NCBI GenBank assembly: GCA_003612335.1
Contig: RAYO01000005.1
Coordinates: 1-64,000, forward strand
Length of the DNA stretch: 64,000 nt
Source of the DNA: a bacterium 1xD42-67
GTDB taxonomy: Bacteria > Bacillota > Clostridia > Oscillospirales > Oscillospiraceae
Direction: 5' to 3'
Part shown: piece by piece, positions 15,999 through 24,254 of the stretch
Position numbering within the stretch: position 1 is the stretch's first letter
Layout of the letters: the number at the start of each line of letters is the position of its first letter
The notes under the pieces: generated by a model
What the model was told of the DNA's origin: nothing
What the model saw: the letters and a program-made list of their open reading frames with translations, nothing else
The model's database searches: none
Program-made: the position numbers and the translations under genes

Positions 15999-16027
15999 TT
16001 GCCGAAGGGTGGGGGATCGTGGTAGAA
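15999..16027 (+). promoter_or_regulatory. Promoter of TtcA-like gene
   Basis: TTGCCG (15999-16004) and TAGAAT (16022-16027) are 17 bases apart. The implied transcript start near 16033 supports the TTG start at 16055 rather than upstream alternatives. Confidence 0.6.
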
Positions 16028-16054
16028 TACAGGGGCTTCAAGGGGGGATATCCA

Positions 16055-16822
16055 TTGGAAAAGATACTGTCCCTCACCCGCCGGTGCGTGGAGGACTATG
16101 ATATGATCCAGCCTGGAGACCGGATCGGGGTGGGGGTGTCGGGGGGGAAGGACTCTCTGATGCTGCTGGCGGCCCTGGCCAGGCTGCGGGAATTCTATCC
16201 CGTCCCCTTCACGGTGGAGGCGTTCACCCTGGACATGGGCCATGCCGACGGGATCGAGCCCCTGGACTTCGCGCCGGTCCGGGCCCTGTGCCAGGGGTTG
16301 GAGGTGCCCTATACTGTGCTGGACAGCGAGATCCAGCACATCATCTTCGATCTGCGCCGGGAGAAGAACCCCTGCTCCATGTGCGCCAAGATGCGCCGGG
16401 GGGCCCTCCACGCCGCGCTCCAGGAGCGGGGCATCTCCAAGATCGCTCTGGGCCACCACTATGACGACGCGGTCGAGACCTTCTTCCTGTCTCTGATATT
16501 CGAGGGGCGGCTGTCCTGCTTCCAGCCCGTCACCTATCTGGACCGGACAGGGATCACCCAGATACGCCCTCTGCTCTACTGCGGAGAGAAGCTGATCCAG
16601 AGCACCGTCCAGCGGCTGGCCCTGCCTGTGGTGGAGGGCCGCTGTCCTGCCGACGGGAACACCAAGCGGCAGGAGATCAAGGAGCTGATCTATGAGCTCC
16701 AGGGCCGGTATCCCGGCCTGAAAGCCCGGGCCTTCGGAGCCATGCAGCGGCTGCCCCTGCCCGAATGGGGGCCTGTGGAGCACCGCCGCCGGCCCCTGCC
16801 TGAAGAGATGGAGGAACGATGA
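16055..16822 (+). CDS. TtcA-like tRNA thiolation family ATPase
   Basis: This 255-aa PP-loop enzyme is of the TtcA/TilS superfamily. SGGKDSLMLL near residue 29 is the PP-loop that adenylates the tRNA base. CSMC near 107 supplies cysteines for an Fe-S cluster or thiolation, and GHHYDDAVETFFL near 133 is the family motif. The start is TTG 16055, with AAGGGGGG at 16040-16047. The protein is shorter than E. coli TtcA but typical of clostridial homologues (family knowledge). The next gene starts two bases after the stop. Confidence 0.85.
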   Translation: MEKILSLTRRCVEDYDMIQPGDRIGVGVSGGKDSLMLLAALARLREFYPVPFTVEAFTLDMGHADGIEPLDFAPVRALCQGLEVPYTVLDSEIQHIIFDLRREKNPCSMCAKMRRGALHAALQERGISKIALGHHYDDAVETFFLSLIFEGRLSCFQPVTYLDRTGITQIRPLLYCGEKLIQSTVQRLALPVVEGRCPADGNTKRQEIKELIYELQGRYPGLKARAFGAMQRLPLPEWGPVEHRRRPLPEEMEER

Positions 16823-16823
16823 G

Positions 16824-17891
16824 ATGAGAAAGAGAAAGAGCGCCGGTCTGTTCCTGCTGCTGACAGTGGTCCTGCTCTCCCTGGCGGCGGTATACGTCCT
16901 GAAGGAGCGGGAGGATCTCCCGGGGAAGATCCAGCCGGGGGAGGGCAGCAGCTTCCAGGTCCACTTCATCGATGTGGGCCAGGCGGATTCCGCCCTGGTG
17001 ATCTGTGACGGACACTATATGCTCATCGACGGCGGCAATGCCGGGGATTCCGACCTGGTGTACGCCTATCTGGAGCGCCATGGGGCGGAACGGCTGGACT
17101 ATATGGTGGCCAGCCACGCCCACGAGGACCACATCGGGGGCCTGTCCGGCGCCCTGAACTATGCCAAGGTGGACACCGCCCTCTGCCCAGTGACGGAGTA
17201 CAGCTCCAAGGTCTTCGGGAATATGGTGAAGTACCTGGAGGAGCAGGGGAAGTCCCTGACCGTCCCCGCGCCGGGGGACAGGTTCAGTCTGGGCTCCGCC
17301 CAGGTGGAGATCCTGGGCCCGGTGAAGGAGTATGACGACACCAATGACACCTCCATCGTCCTGCGGATCGACTACGGCGAGACCTCGTTCCTCTTCACCG
17401 GGGACATGGAGACAGGGGCGGAGGAGGACCTGATCCAGTCGGGGGCAGACCTGGAGGCCACGGTGCTCAAGGTGGGCCACCACGGCAGCGATACCTCCAC
17501 CGGCTATCAGTTCCTCCGGGAGGTGATGCCAAAATATGGGGTGATCTCGGTGGGGGAGGGGAACAAATACGGCCACCCCTCTGACGAGGTGCTCAGCCGT
17601 CTCCGGGATGCGGGGACAGAGGTCTACCGCACCGACATGCAGGGCCACGTGATCGCCGAGAGCGACGGCAAGACCGTCACCTTCCGCACGGAGAAGGAGG
17701 CGGTCACCTCCACCAATCCCACCGGCGGCCCCCCTCAGCAGACCTATGTGGGCAACGCTGGGACCAAGAAGTTCCATCGGCCCGACTGCGCCTCCGCCAA
17801 GGACATCCAAAAGGAGAACCGGGTGGAGTTCGGCGCCCGGTCCCAGGCGGTGCTGGAGGGCTATGAGCCCTGCGGCCGGTGCGATCCCTGA
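16824..17891 (+). CDS. Secreted metallo-beta-lactamase-fold hydrolase, ComEC-like
   Basis: This 355-aa protein has an N-terminal signal or anchor helix (residues 6-27). A metallo-hydrolase domain follows: VHFIDVGQADSALV, SHAHEDHIGG (near 97, zinc-binding HxHxDH), FTGDMETGAEEDL and KVGHHGSDTST (near 218), as in the extracellular domain of ComEC. The last ~50 residues form a separate Cys module (FHRPDCASAKDI, GYEPCGRCDP) resembling the Ada-type metal-binding fold found on surface nucleases. It probably acts outside the membrane on nucleic acid or a phosphodiester (inference). Confidence 0.85.
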   Translation: MRKRKSAGLFLLLTVVLLSLAAVYVLKEREDLPGKIQPGEGSSFQVHFIDVGQADSALVICDGHYMLIDGGNAGDSDLVYAYLERHGAERLDYMVASHAHEDHIGGLSGALNYAKVDTALCPVTEYSSKVFGNMVKYLEEQGKSLTVPAPGDRFSLGSAQVEILGPVKEYDDTNDTSIVLRIDYGETSFLFTGDMETGAEEDLIQSGADLEATVLKVGHHGSDTSTGYQFLREVMPKYGVISVGEGNKYGHPSDEVLSRLRDAGTEVYRTDMQGHVIAESDGKTVTFRTEKEAVTSTNPTGGPPQQTYVGNAGTKKFHRPDCASAKDIQKENRVEFGARSQAVLEGYEPCGRCDP

Positions 17892-18016
17892 GAGAGGGAT
17901 GGCCGTTTTGGACACAGGCCCCGCTCCTCGGGGCACGTCTGCGGCGGAGCCGAGGGATGTGCAAACTGCAAGAAATCCTGCATCATTTTTTGGCGGGGCA
18001 GAGTTTGAATTATATC

Positions 18017-18045
18017 TTGCATTTTCCGGACCGCCGCCGTATAAT
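18017..18045 (+). promoter_or_regulatory. Aminotransferase promoter
   Basis: TTGCAT (18017-18022) and TATAAT (18040-18045) are 17 bases apart, with a leader of about 55 bases to ATG 18108. Confidence 0.83.
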
Positions 18046-18107
18046 AGAGCAACACTGCAAAACGGCCGGATGGGGTATTTTGCGTGACGGAAAAGGAGGA
18101 ACGATCC

Positions 18108-19388
18108 ATGAAACAGTATCAGGAAATGACGAAGGACCAGCTGGAGGCGGAGCGCCGGCAGCTGGAAGAGGACTATGCCCGGCTCCAGGCCAAGGGGCTG
18201 AAGCTGAACATGGCCCGGGGCAAGCCGGGGGCCGACCAGCTGGAGCTGTCCCGGGACCTGCTGGACGTGCTGGATTCCAAGAGCGACTGCCGCACGGAGA
18301 GCGGGATCGACTGCCGCAACTACGGCGAGCTGCTGGGCATCCCGGAGGCCCGCCAGCTCTTCGCCAACTACATGGGGGTGGCCCCGGAGGAGACGATCGT
18401 GGTGGGCTCTGCGTCCCTGACCTTCATGTATGACTGCATGGCCCGGGCCATGCTGCTGGGGGTGCTGGGGGGGGAGAAGCCCTGGTGCCGGTATGACAAG
18501 GTGAAGTTCCTGTGTCCCGTCCCTGGCTACGACCGGCACTTCACCATCTGCGAGGCCCTGGGCATCGAGATGATCCCCATCCCCCTCACCGAGTGGGGCC
18601 CGGACATGGACCTGGTGGAGGAGCTGACGGCGGAGGACGACACTGTCAAGGGCATCTGGTGCGTCCCCAAGTACACCAACCCCCTGGGCGGCTCCTACTC
18701 CGACGAGGCGGTGCGCCGCCTGGCCGCCCTCAAGCCCGCCGCCAAGGACTTCCGCATCTTCTGGGACAACGCTTACGCCGTCCACTACGTCTATGAGGAC
18801 ACCCCTGTCCTCAACATCCTGGAGGAGTGCAAAAAGGCGGGGAATCCCGATATGGTCTACATGTTCGGCTCCACCTCTAAGATCACCTTCCCCGGGGCCG
18901 GGGTGGCGTTCTTCGCCGCCTCCAAAGCCAATGTGGACTTCACCGCCAAGCAGCTGGACGCCCAGGCCATCAGCTGGGACAAGATGAACATGCTGCGCCA
19001 TGTGCGGTATTTCAAGGACGTGGCTGGGATCCGGGCCCAGATGGATCGGCACGCCGCCATCCTGCGGCCCAAGTTCGACGCGGTGCTGGACACCCTGGAG
19101 CGGGAGCTGGGAGGCACCGGGGCCGGCACCTGGGTCAAGCCCAAGGGGGGGTACTTCGTCACCTATATCGCCGCCCCCGGCTGCGCCAAGCGGATCGTCG
19201 CCCTGTGCAAGGAGGCCGGCGTGGTCCTCACCGCCGCCGGCGCCACCCACCCCTACCACAAGGATCCGGACGACAGTTATATCCGTCTGGCCCCCTCCTT
19301 CCCCTCTCCGGAGGAGCTGACCGCCGCGATGGAGGTCTTCTGCACCGCCGCCAAGCTGGCCCTGGTGGAGGGACTGCTGGCCCGGTGA
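18108..19388 (+). CDS. PLP-dependent aminotransferase (MocR-domain-like family)
   Basis: This 426-aa fold-type-I aminotransferase has KLNMARGKPG near the N-terminus, WCVPKYTNPLGGSY and WDNAYAVHY (cofactor-binding Asn/Asp/Tyr region), and GSTSKITFPGAGVAFF with the Schiff-base Lys near residue 257. The pattern fits the family annotated as aspartate/alanine aminotransferase-like (PF12897). AAGGAGG precedes ATG 18108; a GTG at 18084 would overlap that site. The substrate is not predictable from the sequence. Confidence 0.87.
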   Translation: MKQYQEMTKDQLEAERRQLEEDYARLQAKGLKLNMARGKPGADQLELSRDLLDVLDSKSDCRTESGIDCRNYGELLGIPEARQLFANYMGVAPEETIVVGSASLTFMYDCMARAMLLGVLGGEKPWCRYDKVKFLCPVPGYDRHFTICEALGIEMIPIPLTEWGPDMDLVEELTAEDDTVKGIWCVPKYTNPLGGSYSDEAVRRLAALKPAAKDFRIFWDNAYAVHYVYEDTPVLNILEECKKAGNPDMVYMFGSTSKITFPGAGVAFFAASKANVDFTAKQLDAQAISWDKMNMLRHVRYFKDVAGIRAQMDRHAAILRPKFDAVLDTLERELGGTGAGTWVKPKGGYFVTYIAAPGCAKRIVALCKEAGVVLTAAGATHPYHKDPDDSYIRLAPSFPSPEELTAAMEVFCTAAKLALVEGLLAR

Positions 19389-19504
19389 GCCGCAGTCATG
19401 GGCGCGCTGGATAGGGGGGAGCATCTGCCTCCCTTCCGGCCTGCCGTTTGGTCCTGCCCGGCCGTGCGGAAGGACAGCCCTGCGCCGGATCGGCATGGAG
19501 ACCG

Positions 19505-19538
19505 AGCTCCGTCGGACTTTTGTTCGGCGGAGCTTTTT
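19505..19538 (+). terminator. Aminotransferase terminator
   Basis: A 13-bp stem (19505-19517 with 19522-19534, two G-T pairs, TTTT loop) is followed by a T run. It lies about 115 bases after the stop. The remainder of the 19389-19704 interval holds only the repeat listed separately. Confidence 0.85.
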
Positions 19539-19543
19539 CATAT

Positions 19544-19595
19544 CTGCCGCTGGTCGAAGATCGGTCTGCCGATCTTCAAGTGTGCTGGCTATATC
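19544..19595 (+). repeat. Palindromic repeat, copy 1
   Basis: This ~52-bp segment (CTGCCGCTGG, then GAAGATCGG and CCGATCTTC as an inverted repeat, then AAGTGTGCTG) recurs at 43409-43461 in the same orientation with a handful of differences. It lies directly after a terminator and upstream of uppP. Confidence 0.75.
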
Positions 19596-19704
19596 CCACG
19601 ATCCGACAGGAGGGAGAGAAAAACTCTGGCATTTTTCTCCGGCTTGTGTTAATATAGTTGACAGTGACGATATGGGCCCAGGTCCATCTAGGAGGTACAT
19701 CATA

Positions 19705-20562
19705 TTGACCAGCTTCATGGCGATCGTCCTGGGCTTCGTCCAGGGCGTGGCAGAGTTCCTGCCCATCTCCAGCTCCGGACATCTGACACTGTTCCAGCAC
19801 TTCTTCCGCATGGAGGAGCCCGATCAGCTCTTCAACGTCCTGCTCCACTTCGCCACCCTGCTGGCGGTGTGCGTGGTCTACTGGCGGGATATCTGGGAGA
19901 TGATCGTGGAGTTCTTCTCCTTCTTCAGCGATGCCTTCTCCCGCCGGTCCTACCGGGGCAGCCCGCCGGAGGCCCGGCGGATGGTGCTGCTGATCATCGT
20001 GGGCACCCTGCCCCTCTTCCTGGTCCTGCCCTTCAAGGACAGGGTAGAGGCCCTGGGGAGGAGCCCTGTCCTGGTGTGTGTGGCCCTGCTGGTCACCGGG
20101 TGCATCCTCTTCCTCTCCGACCAGATGGGCTCGGGGCGCAAGACCGCCCGGAACGTCTCTCTGGCGGAGGTGCTGCTGGTGGGCGCGGCCCAGGGCCTGG
20201 CCACCGTCCCGGGGCTGTCCCGCTCCGGGTGCACCATCTCCGCCGGGCTGATCCTGGGCTTCGACCGGAAGTTCGCCGTGCGCTACTCCTTCCTCATGTC
20301 TCTGCCCGCCGTCCTGGGGGCCACCCTGCTGGAGGTGCTGGACGTGATGGAGACGGAGGGGGGCGTCCCGGCGGAGAACGTGCCCAAATATCTGATGGGG
20401 ATGGCCGTTGCCGCTGTGGTGGGCTATTTCTCCATCCAGCTGGTGAAGCTCCTGGCCGACCGGGGCCGGTTCGGGGCCTTCGCCTTCTACTGCTGGGGAG
20501 CGGGAGGGCTGTTCCTCCTGCTGAACATCATGGGCTGGGGCCAGGCCGCCCCGGCGGTGTGA
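19705..20562 (+). CDS. uppP: Undecaprenyl-diphosphatase
   Basis: This integral-membrane enzyme recycles the cell-wall lipid carrier by dephosphorylating undecaprenyl diphosphate, 285 aa. The two catalytic loops are visible: VQGVAEFLPISSSGHL near residue 12, with its Glu and Ser/His, and ATVPGLSRSGCTISAG near 167. The start is TTG 19705, nine bases after TAGGAGGT; the next ATG (19717) would shorten it by four residues. The protein normally confers bacitracin tolerance (family knowledge). Confidence 0.92.
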   Translation: MTSFMAIVLGFVQGVAEFLPISSSGHLTLFQHFFRMEEPDQLFNVLLHFATLLAVCVVYWRDIWEMIVEFFSFFSDAFSRRSYRGSPPEARRMVLLIIVGTLPLFLVLPFKDRVEALGRSPVLVCVALLVTGCILFLSDQMGSGRKTARNVSLAEVLLVGAAQGLATVPGLSRSGCTISAGLILGFDRKFAVRYSFLMSLPAVLGATLLEVLDVMETEGGVPAENVPKYLMGMAVAAVVGYFSIQLVKLLADRGRFGAFAFYCWGAGGLFLLLNIMGWGQAAPAV

Positions 20563-20617
20563 AGCCCTCTCTCTTGGAGAGGGCCTGAGACAGATCCTGA
20601 AAGGAAGTTTACATCCT

Positions 20618-23383
20618 ATGCCGACACAGAAGAAGACAGGGGGGCGCGCCGCGCCCTCCTCCAGGAGCAAGCCCAAGAGCGGCGCCAAGGGCGGGGCCCG
20701 GGGGCGGCAGGCCCCCGCCAAGAAGCCCTACCGCCGGGAAGCGGGGGCGGTGGCCTGCTTTTTGCTGGCCGTCTTCTCCCTCCTGGGCTGTTTCCGCATG
20801 AAAGCCCTCTTCATCGACCTGCTCTGCGGCCTGGTCAAGGGCCTGCTGGGCTATGGCTTCTGGCTGATGCCTCCCGCGCTGCTGCTGGGGGCCTATATCC
20901 TCATGTTCCACCGGGGGCGTCCGGTGCGCCTGCGGCTGACCTGCGCCCTGGTGCTGCCCCTGGTCCTTTCCTGCCTGCTCCACGGCCTGCTGGCGGCGCC
21001 CCTGCCCTGGGACGCCGGGCTCCTCCCCGCCCTGACGGAGAGCGGCAGGGCCATGAGCTCCGGAGGCGCGTTGGGAGGGCTGCTGGGCCAGACCTTCGTC
21101 ACCCTCTTCACCGCCCTGGGGGCCACGGTGGTCTCGGGGCTGGCCGCCGTCCTGGTGGGGCTGGCCGCCTTCGACCGCACCATCGTGGACGTGGCCGAGT
21201 GGATCTTCAACAGGCCGGTCTATGAGTATGAGCCCGAGCCCGAGCCCCGCCGGGACCGCCGGCGGGGGAGCAGGGGAGAGGCGCCGTCCCGGAGCTCCGG
21301 CCGCTCCGCCATCGACATCCCGGTGGACGACGGCCCCCTGGCGGACCAGGAGCCCCCGCCCCAAGGGAAAAAGAAGGGCTTCTTCGACCGCAGCCCCCGG
21401 GTCCCCGCCCCGGACCAGGTGCTGCGCCCCCGGGAGGAGGCGCGGTCCGCGTCCCCGGAGGAGCCCCAATACTATGAGGAGGAGAGCCTGTCCATCTCCA
21501 AGCCGGAGCCCATCACCCGCCCGGTCCACCCGCTGCGCCCGGTGGAGGAGCCCGCCTCTCCGCCCCCTGCGGCGCCTCCCGTGCCTCCGGTGACGCCCTC
21601 CGTGACGCCTCCTGTACCCCCTCCGGCGGCGCACGTGGAGGAGCCAGCCGCCGTCCGGGAGCCGGTCCCCGCTCCGCCCCGCCAGCCCGTCAAGCAGACG
21701 GCCAAAGAGGAGATCCAGGACCAGGCGGCGGAGGTCTCCCAGGAGATCCAGCAGGCCATCGGCCAGGAGGTCCGGCCCTATCGATATCCCCCTCTCTCTT
21801 TGCTCAGCGAGGGGTCCGGGGACATCGGCGGCGAGGCCCTCAGCGAGCTGAGCGCCAACCGCCAGCGCCTCACCGACACCATCCACTCCTTCGGGATCGA
21901 CGCCGACATCATCAACGTGGTCCGGGGGCCCTCGGTCACCCGGTATGAGCTGGAGCTGGACCAGGGGGTCCGGCTGAACAAGCTGACCAACCTGGCCGAT
22001 GACATCGCCCTGGCCTTGGGGGCCACCGGCGTGCGGATCGCCCCCATCCCCGACAAGATCTCGGTGGTGGGCATCGAGGTGCCCAACAAGGTGGTCTCTC
22101 CGGTGAGCATCCATTCGGTGATCGGCGCAGACCGGTTCACCAACAGCAAGTCCAAGACCTCCTTCGCCGTGGGCAAGGACATCAGCGGACAGGCCATCGT
22201 GGGGGACATCAACAAGCTGCCCCATCTGCTGATCGCCGGCACCACCGGCTCGGGCAAGTCGGTGTGTACCAACTCTCTGATCATCTCCCTGCTCTACAAG
22301 GCCGCCCCCGAGGAGGTCCGCCTGATCATGGTGGACCCCAAGATGGTGGAGCTGGGGATCTACAACGGGATCCCCCACCTGCTGATCCCTGTGGTCACCG
22401 ACCCCAAAAAGGCCGCCGGGGCCCTCCAGTGGGCGGTGACCGAGATGATGAAGCGCTACCGCACCTTCTCAGAGGTGGGGGTGCGCAAGCTGGAGGAGTA
22501 CAACGCCAAGGCCGCCCAGACCGAGGGGATGGAGAAGATGCCCTTCATCGTGGTGGTCATCGACGAGCTGGCCGACCTGATGCTGGTGGCGGCCAAGGAG
22601 GTGGAGGAATCCATCTGCCGGGTGGCCCAGATGGGCCGCGCCGCCGGGATGCACCTGGTGATCGCCACCCAGCGGCCCTCCGCCGACGTGATCACCGGCC
22701 TGATGAAGGCCAACATCCCCAGCCGGATCGCCTTCGCTGTGGCCTCCGCCATGGAGTCCCGGATCATCCTGGACACCCAGGGCGCGGAAAAGCTGGTGGG
22801 CCGGGGGGACATGCTCTTCGCCCCCCTGGGCAGCGGCAAGCCCCAGCGGGTCCAGGGCTGCTTCATCTCCGACCCGGAGGTGGCCGCAGTGGTGGGCTTC
22901 GTCAAGCAGAACAGCGGCGCCGCCCAGTATGACAGCGCCGTCATGGAGGAGATCGAGCACAACGCCGCCGAGAAGGACAAGGGCGCGAAGGGGGTCGGCG
23001 GTTCCGCCCCCGAGGAGGTGGACGGCGCCTTCGACGAGCTCATCGACGCCGCCGCCGAGGTGGTGGTGGAGACGGGCCAGGCCTCGGTGTCCATGCTCCA
23101 GCGGCGGCTGAAGCTGGGCTATGCCCGGGCCGCCCGGCTGGTGGACCAGCTGGAGGAGAAGGGCATCGTAGGCCCCTTCGAGGGGTCCAAGCCCCGGCAG
23201 CTCCTGGTGACCAAGGAGCAGTGGCAGGAGATGAAATACCGCCAGGGGACCGCCTCCCCCGGAAGCCCCGGGGCAGCTCCTGCGCCGGCCCCCGCTCCAG
23301 CCCCGATCCCCGCGCCCGCGGAGGACATGCCTCCCTTCGGTGGGGAGGAGGTCCTGGACCGGGCGGAGGAGGATACGCTGTGA
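20618..23383 (+). CDS. spoIIIE: DNA translocase FtsK/SpoIIIE
   Basis: This 921-aa translocase has a basic N-terminus, four membrane helices (about residues 45-190) and a long Pro/Glu-rich linker (about 200-390). The motor domain has Walker A AGTTGSGKS near 540, Walker B VVVIDELADLM and the ATQRPSADVI motif. A C-terminal winged-helix gamma domain follows (about 805-860, ASVSMLQRRLKLGYARAARL) that reads polar DNA motifs. An Ala/Pro tail follows that domain. It pumps chromosome through the division or sporulation septum. The last 32 bases of the gene are duplicated 780 bp downstream. Confidence 0.95.
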   Translation: MPTQKKTGGRAAPSSRSKPKSGAKGGARGRQAPAKKPYRREAGAVACFLLAVFSLLGCFRMKALFIDLLCGLVKGLLGYGFWLMPPALLLGAYILMFHRGRPVRLRLTCALVLPLVLSCLLHGLLAAPLPWDAGLLPALTESGRAMSSGGALGGLLGQTFVTLFTALGATVVSGLAAVLVGLAAFDRTIVDVAEWIFNRPVYEYEPEPEPRRDRRRGSRGEAPSRSSGRSAIDIPVDDGPLADQEPPPQGKKKGFFDRSPRVPAPDQVLRPREEARSASPEEPQYYEEESLSISKPEPITRPVHPLRPVEEPASPPPAAPPVPPVTPSVTPPVPPPAAHVEEPAAVREPVPAPPRQPVKQTAKEEIQDQAAEVSQEIQQAIGQEVRPYRYPPLSLLSEGSGDIGGEALSELSANRQRLTDTIHSFGIDADIINVVRGPSVTRYELELDQGVRLNKLTNLADDIALALGATGVRIAPIPDKISVVGIEVPNKVVSPVSIHSVIGADRFTNSKSKTSFAVGKDISGQAIVGDINKLPHLLIAGTTGSGKSVCTNSLIISLLYKAAPEEVRLIMVDPKMVELGIYNGIPHLLIPVVTDPKKAAGALQWAVTEMMKRYRTFSEVGVRKLEEYNAKAAQTEGMEKMPFIVVVIDELADLMLVAAKEVEESICRVAQMGRAAGMHLVIATQRPSADVITGLMKANIPSRIAFAVASAMESRIILDTQGAEKLVGRGDMLFAPLGSGKPQRVQGCFISDPEVAAVVGFVKQNSGAAQYDSAVMEEIEHNAAEKDKGAKGVGGSAPEEVDGAFDELIDAAAEVVVETGQASVSMLQRRLKLGYARAARLVDQLEEKGIVGPFEGSKPRQLLVTKEQWQEMKYRQGTASPGSPGAAPAPAPAPAPIPAPAEDMPPFGGEEVLDRAEEDTL
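23350..23381 (+). repeat. Direct repeat, copy 1 (ftsK 3' end)
   Basis: These 32 bases at the end of the spoIIIE gene match 24134-24165 with one mismatch. The two copies bracket the zinc-ribbon gene. Confidence 0.85.
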
Positions 23384-23546
23384 AAGCAGGGCGGCAGTCA
23401 AGGCCGGCGGGCCCTGGGCATGTTGGCTTTGGCCGCGATCCTCCAGACTGCGGATACTGTTCCCATCTCCGGAGGGGGAACAAAAAACGAGACGTGGGAT
23501 CGCCGGTATCTTGGATCTCGCGATAGATCGAAAGGAAGAGATAGAG

Positions 23547-24107
23547 ATGGACAAATTCTGTAGAAACTGCGGCACTCCCCTAAAGGACCAGCCGTCGTTC
23601 TGCCCCAAGTGCGGGACCCCTGTGAGCACGGCCTCCGCCGGGATGGAGCATGGTCATCTGAACGACAGCGTCCCTGGTCCTGCTCCCGGTCCTGCCCCTG
23701 CGCCTGCTCCTGCTCCTGCTCCTGCCTCCGGCAGGAGCTCCAGTGGTGAGGGGAACCTCCTTGGGGCTATCATCAATGGGGTGGTGCTGGGCGCATTCGT
23801 TTTCCTGCCCTATGCGGATCTGGGCCCGATGGAGTTCTCTCTGATGGACAGCAGCGATGTTTGGGCCTACTTCGCCTGCGTGGCGGTGCTCGCTGTGTCT
23901 GAGCTGATCGACAAGCCGATCCTTTCTGTGGTCGGCGGTGCAGCATCGATCCTCTACAACCTCTACGAGATCGGTAACGCGCAGGACACGCTGGGCATCT
24001 TCTCCGGTGCGTTGGAGCTGAGATGGGGCTTCTGGGTGATCATGTTCTTCTCCGCTTGCGCTGTCATCAGTGGCATCGCCAATCTATGGAGGGCCAAGAA
24101 CGGCTAG
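23547..24107 (+). CDS. Zinc-ribbon membrane protein
   Basis: This 186-aa protein starts with a double-CxxC zinc ribbon (FCRNCGTPL and FCPKCGTPV, cysteines 5, 8, 19 and 22). A Pro/Ala repeat linker follows (about residues 44-62), then three to four hydrophobic segments. AAAGGAAGAG precedes ATG 23547. It resembles the many zinc-ribbon membrane proteins of clostridia with no fixed function. It sits between two copies of the spoIIIE gene tail, suggesting insertion by recombination or duplication. Confidence 0.7.
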   Translation: MDKFCRNCGTPLKDQPSFCPKCGTPVSTASAGMEHGHLNDSVPGPAPGPAPAPAPAPAPASGRSSSGEGNLLGAIINGVVLGAFVFLPYADLGPMEFSLMDSSDVWAYFACVAVLAVSELIDKPILSVVGGAASILYNLYEIGNAQDTLGIFSGALELRWGFWVIMFFSACAVISGIANLWRAKNG

Positions 24108-24133
24108 TGAGCCGGCGGCATGACCCTGGAGAA

Positions 24134-24165
24134 GGTCCTGGACCGGGCGGCGGAGGATACGCTGT
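24134..24165 (+). repeat. Direct repeat, copy 2 (ftsK tail remnant)
   Basis: This matches 23350-23381 with one mismatch (GGCGGCGG versus GGCGGAGG), in non-coding DNA upstream of the MFS gene. A stop-like TAA follows where the original has TGA. Confidence 0.85.
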
Positions 24166-24254
24166 AATAAATGCTGCGGTCACATCATGTAGGGCAAGGG
24201 CAGAGCCCTTTCCCTGCGGGGGACGAGAGCTTGTTTCAGGAGAGAGGATCACAT

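Noticed and set aside
16677-19811. 1044-aa open reading frame on the minus strand
   Set aside because: It is antisense to four well-supported genes; long open antisense frames are expected from GC-rich codon use.
23640-23730. Pro/Ala repeats as a frameshift-prone tandem repeat
   Set aside because: The repeat is translated as a linker and stays in frame; similar Ala/Pro linkers occur at the spoIIIE tail.
24109-24250. Small ORF between the zinc-ribbon and MFS genes
   Set aside because: The stretch is the duplicated spoIIIE tail plus MFS leader; it has no ribosome site and stops quickly.
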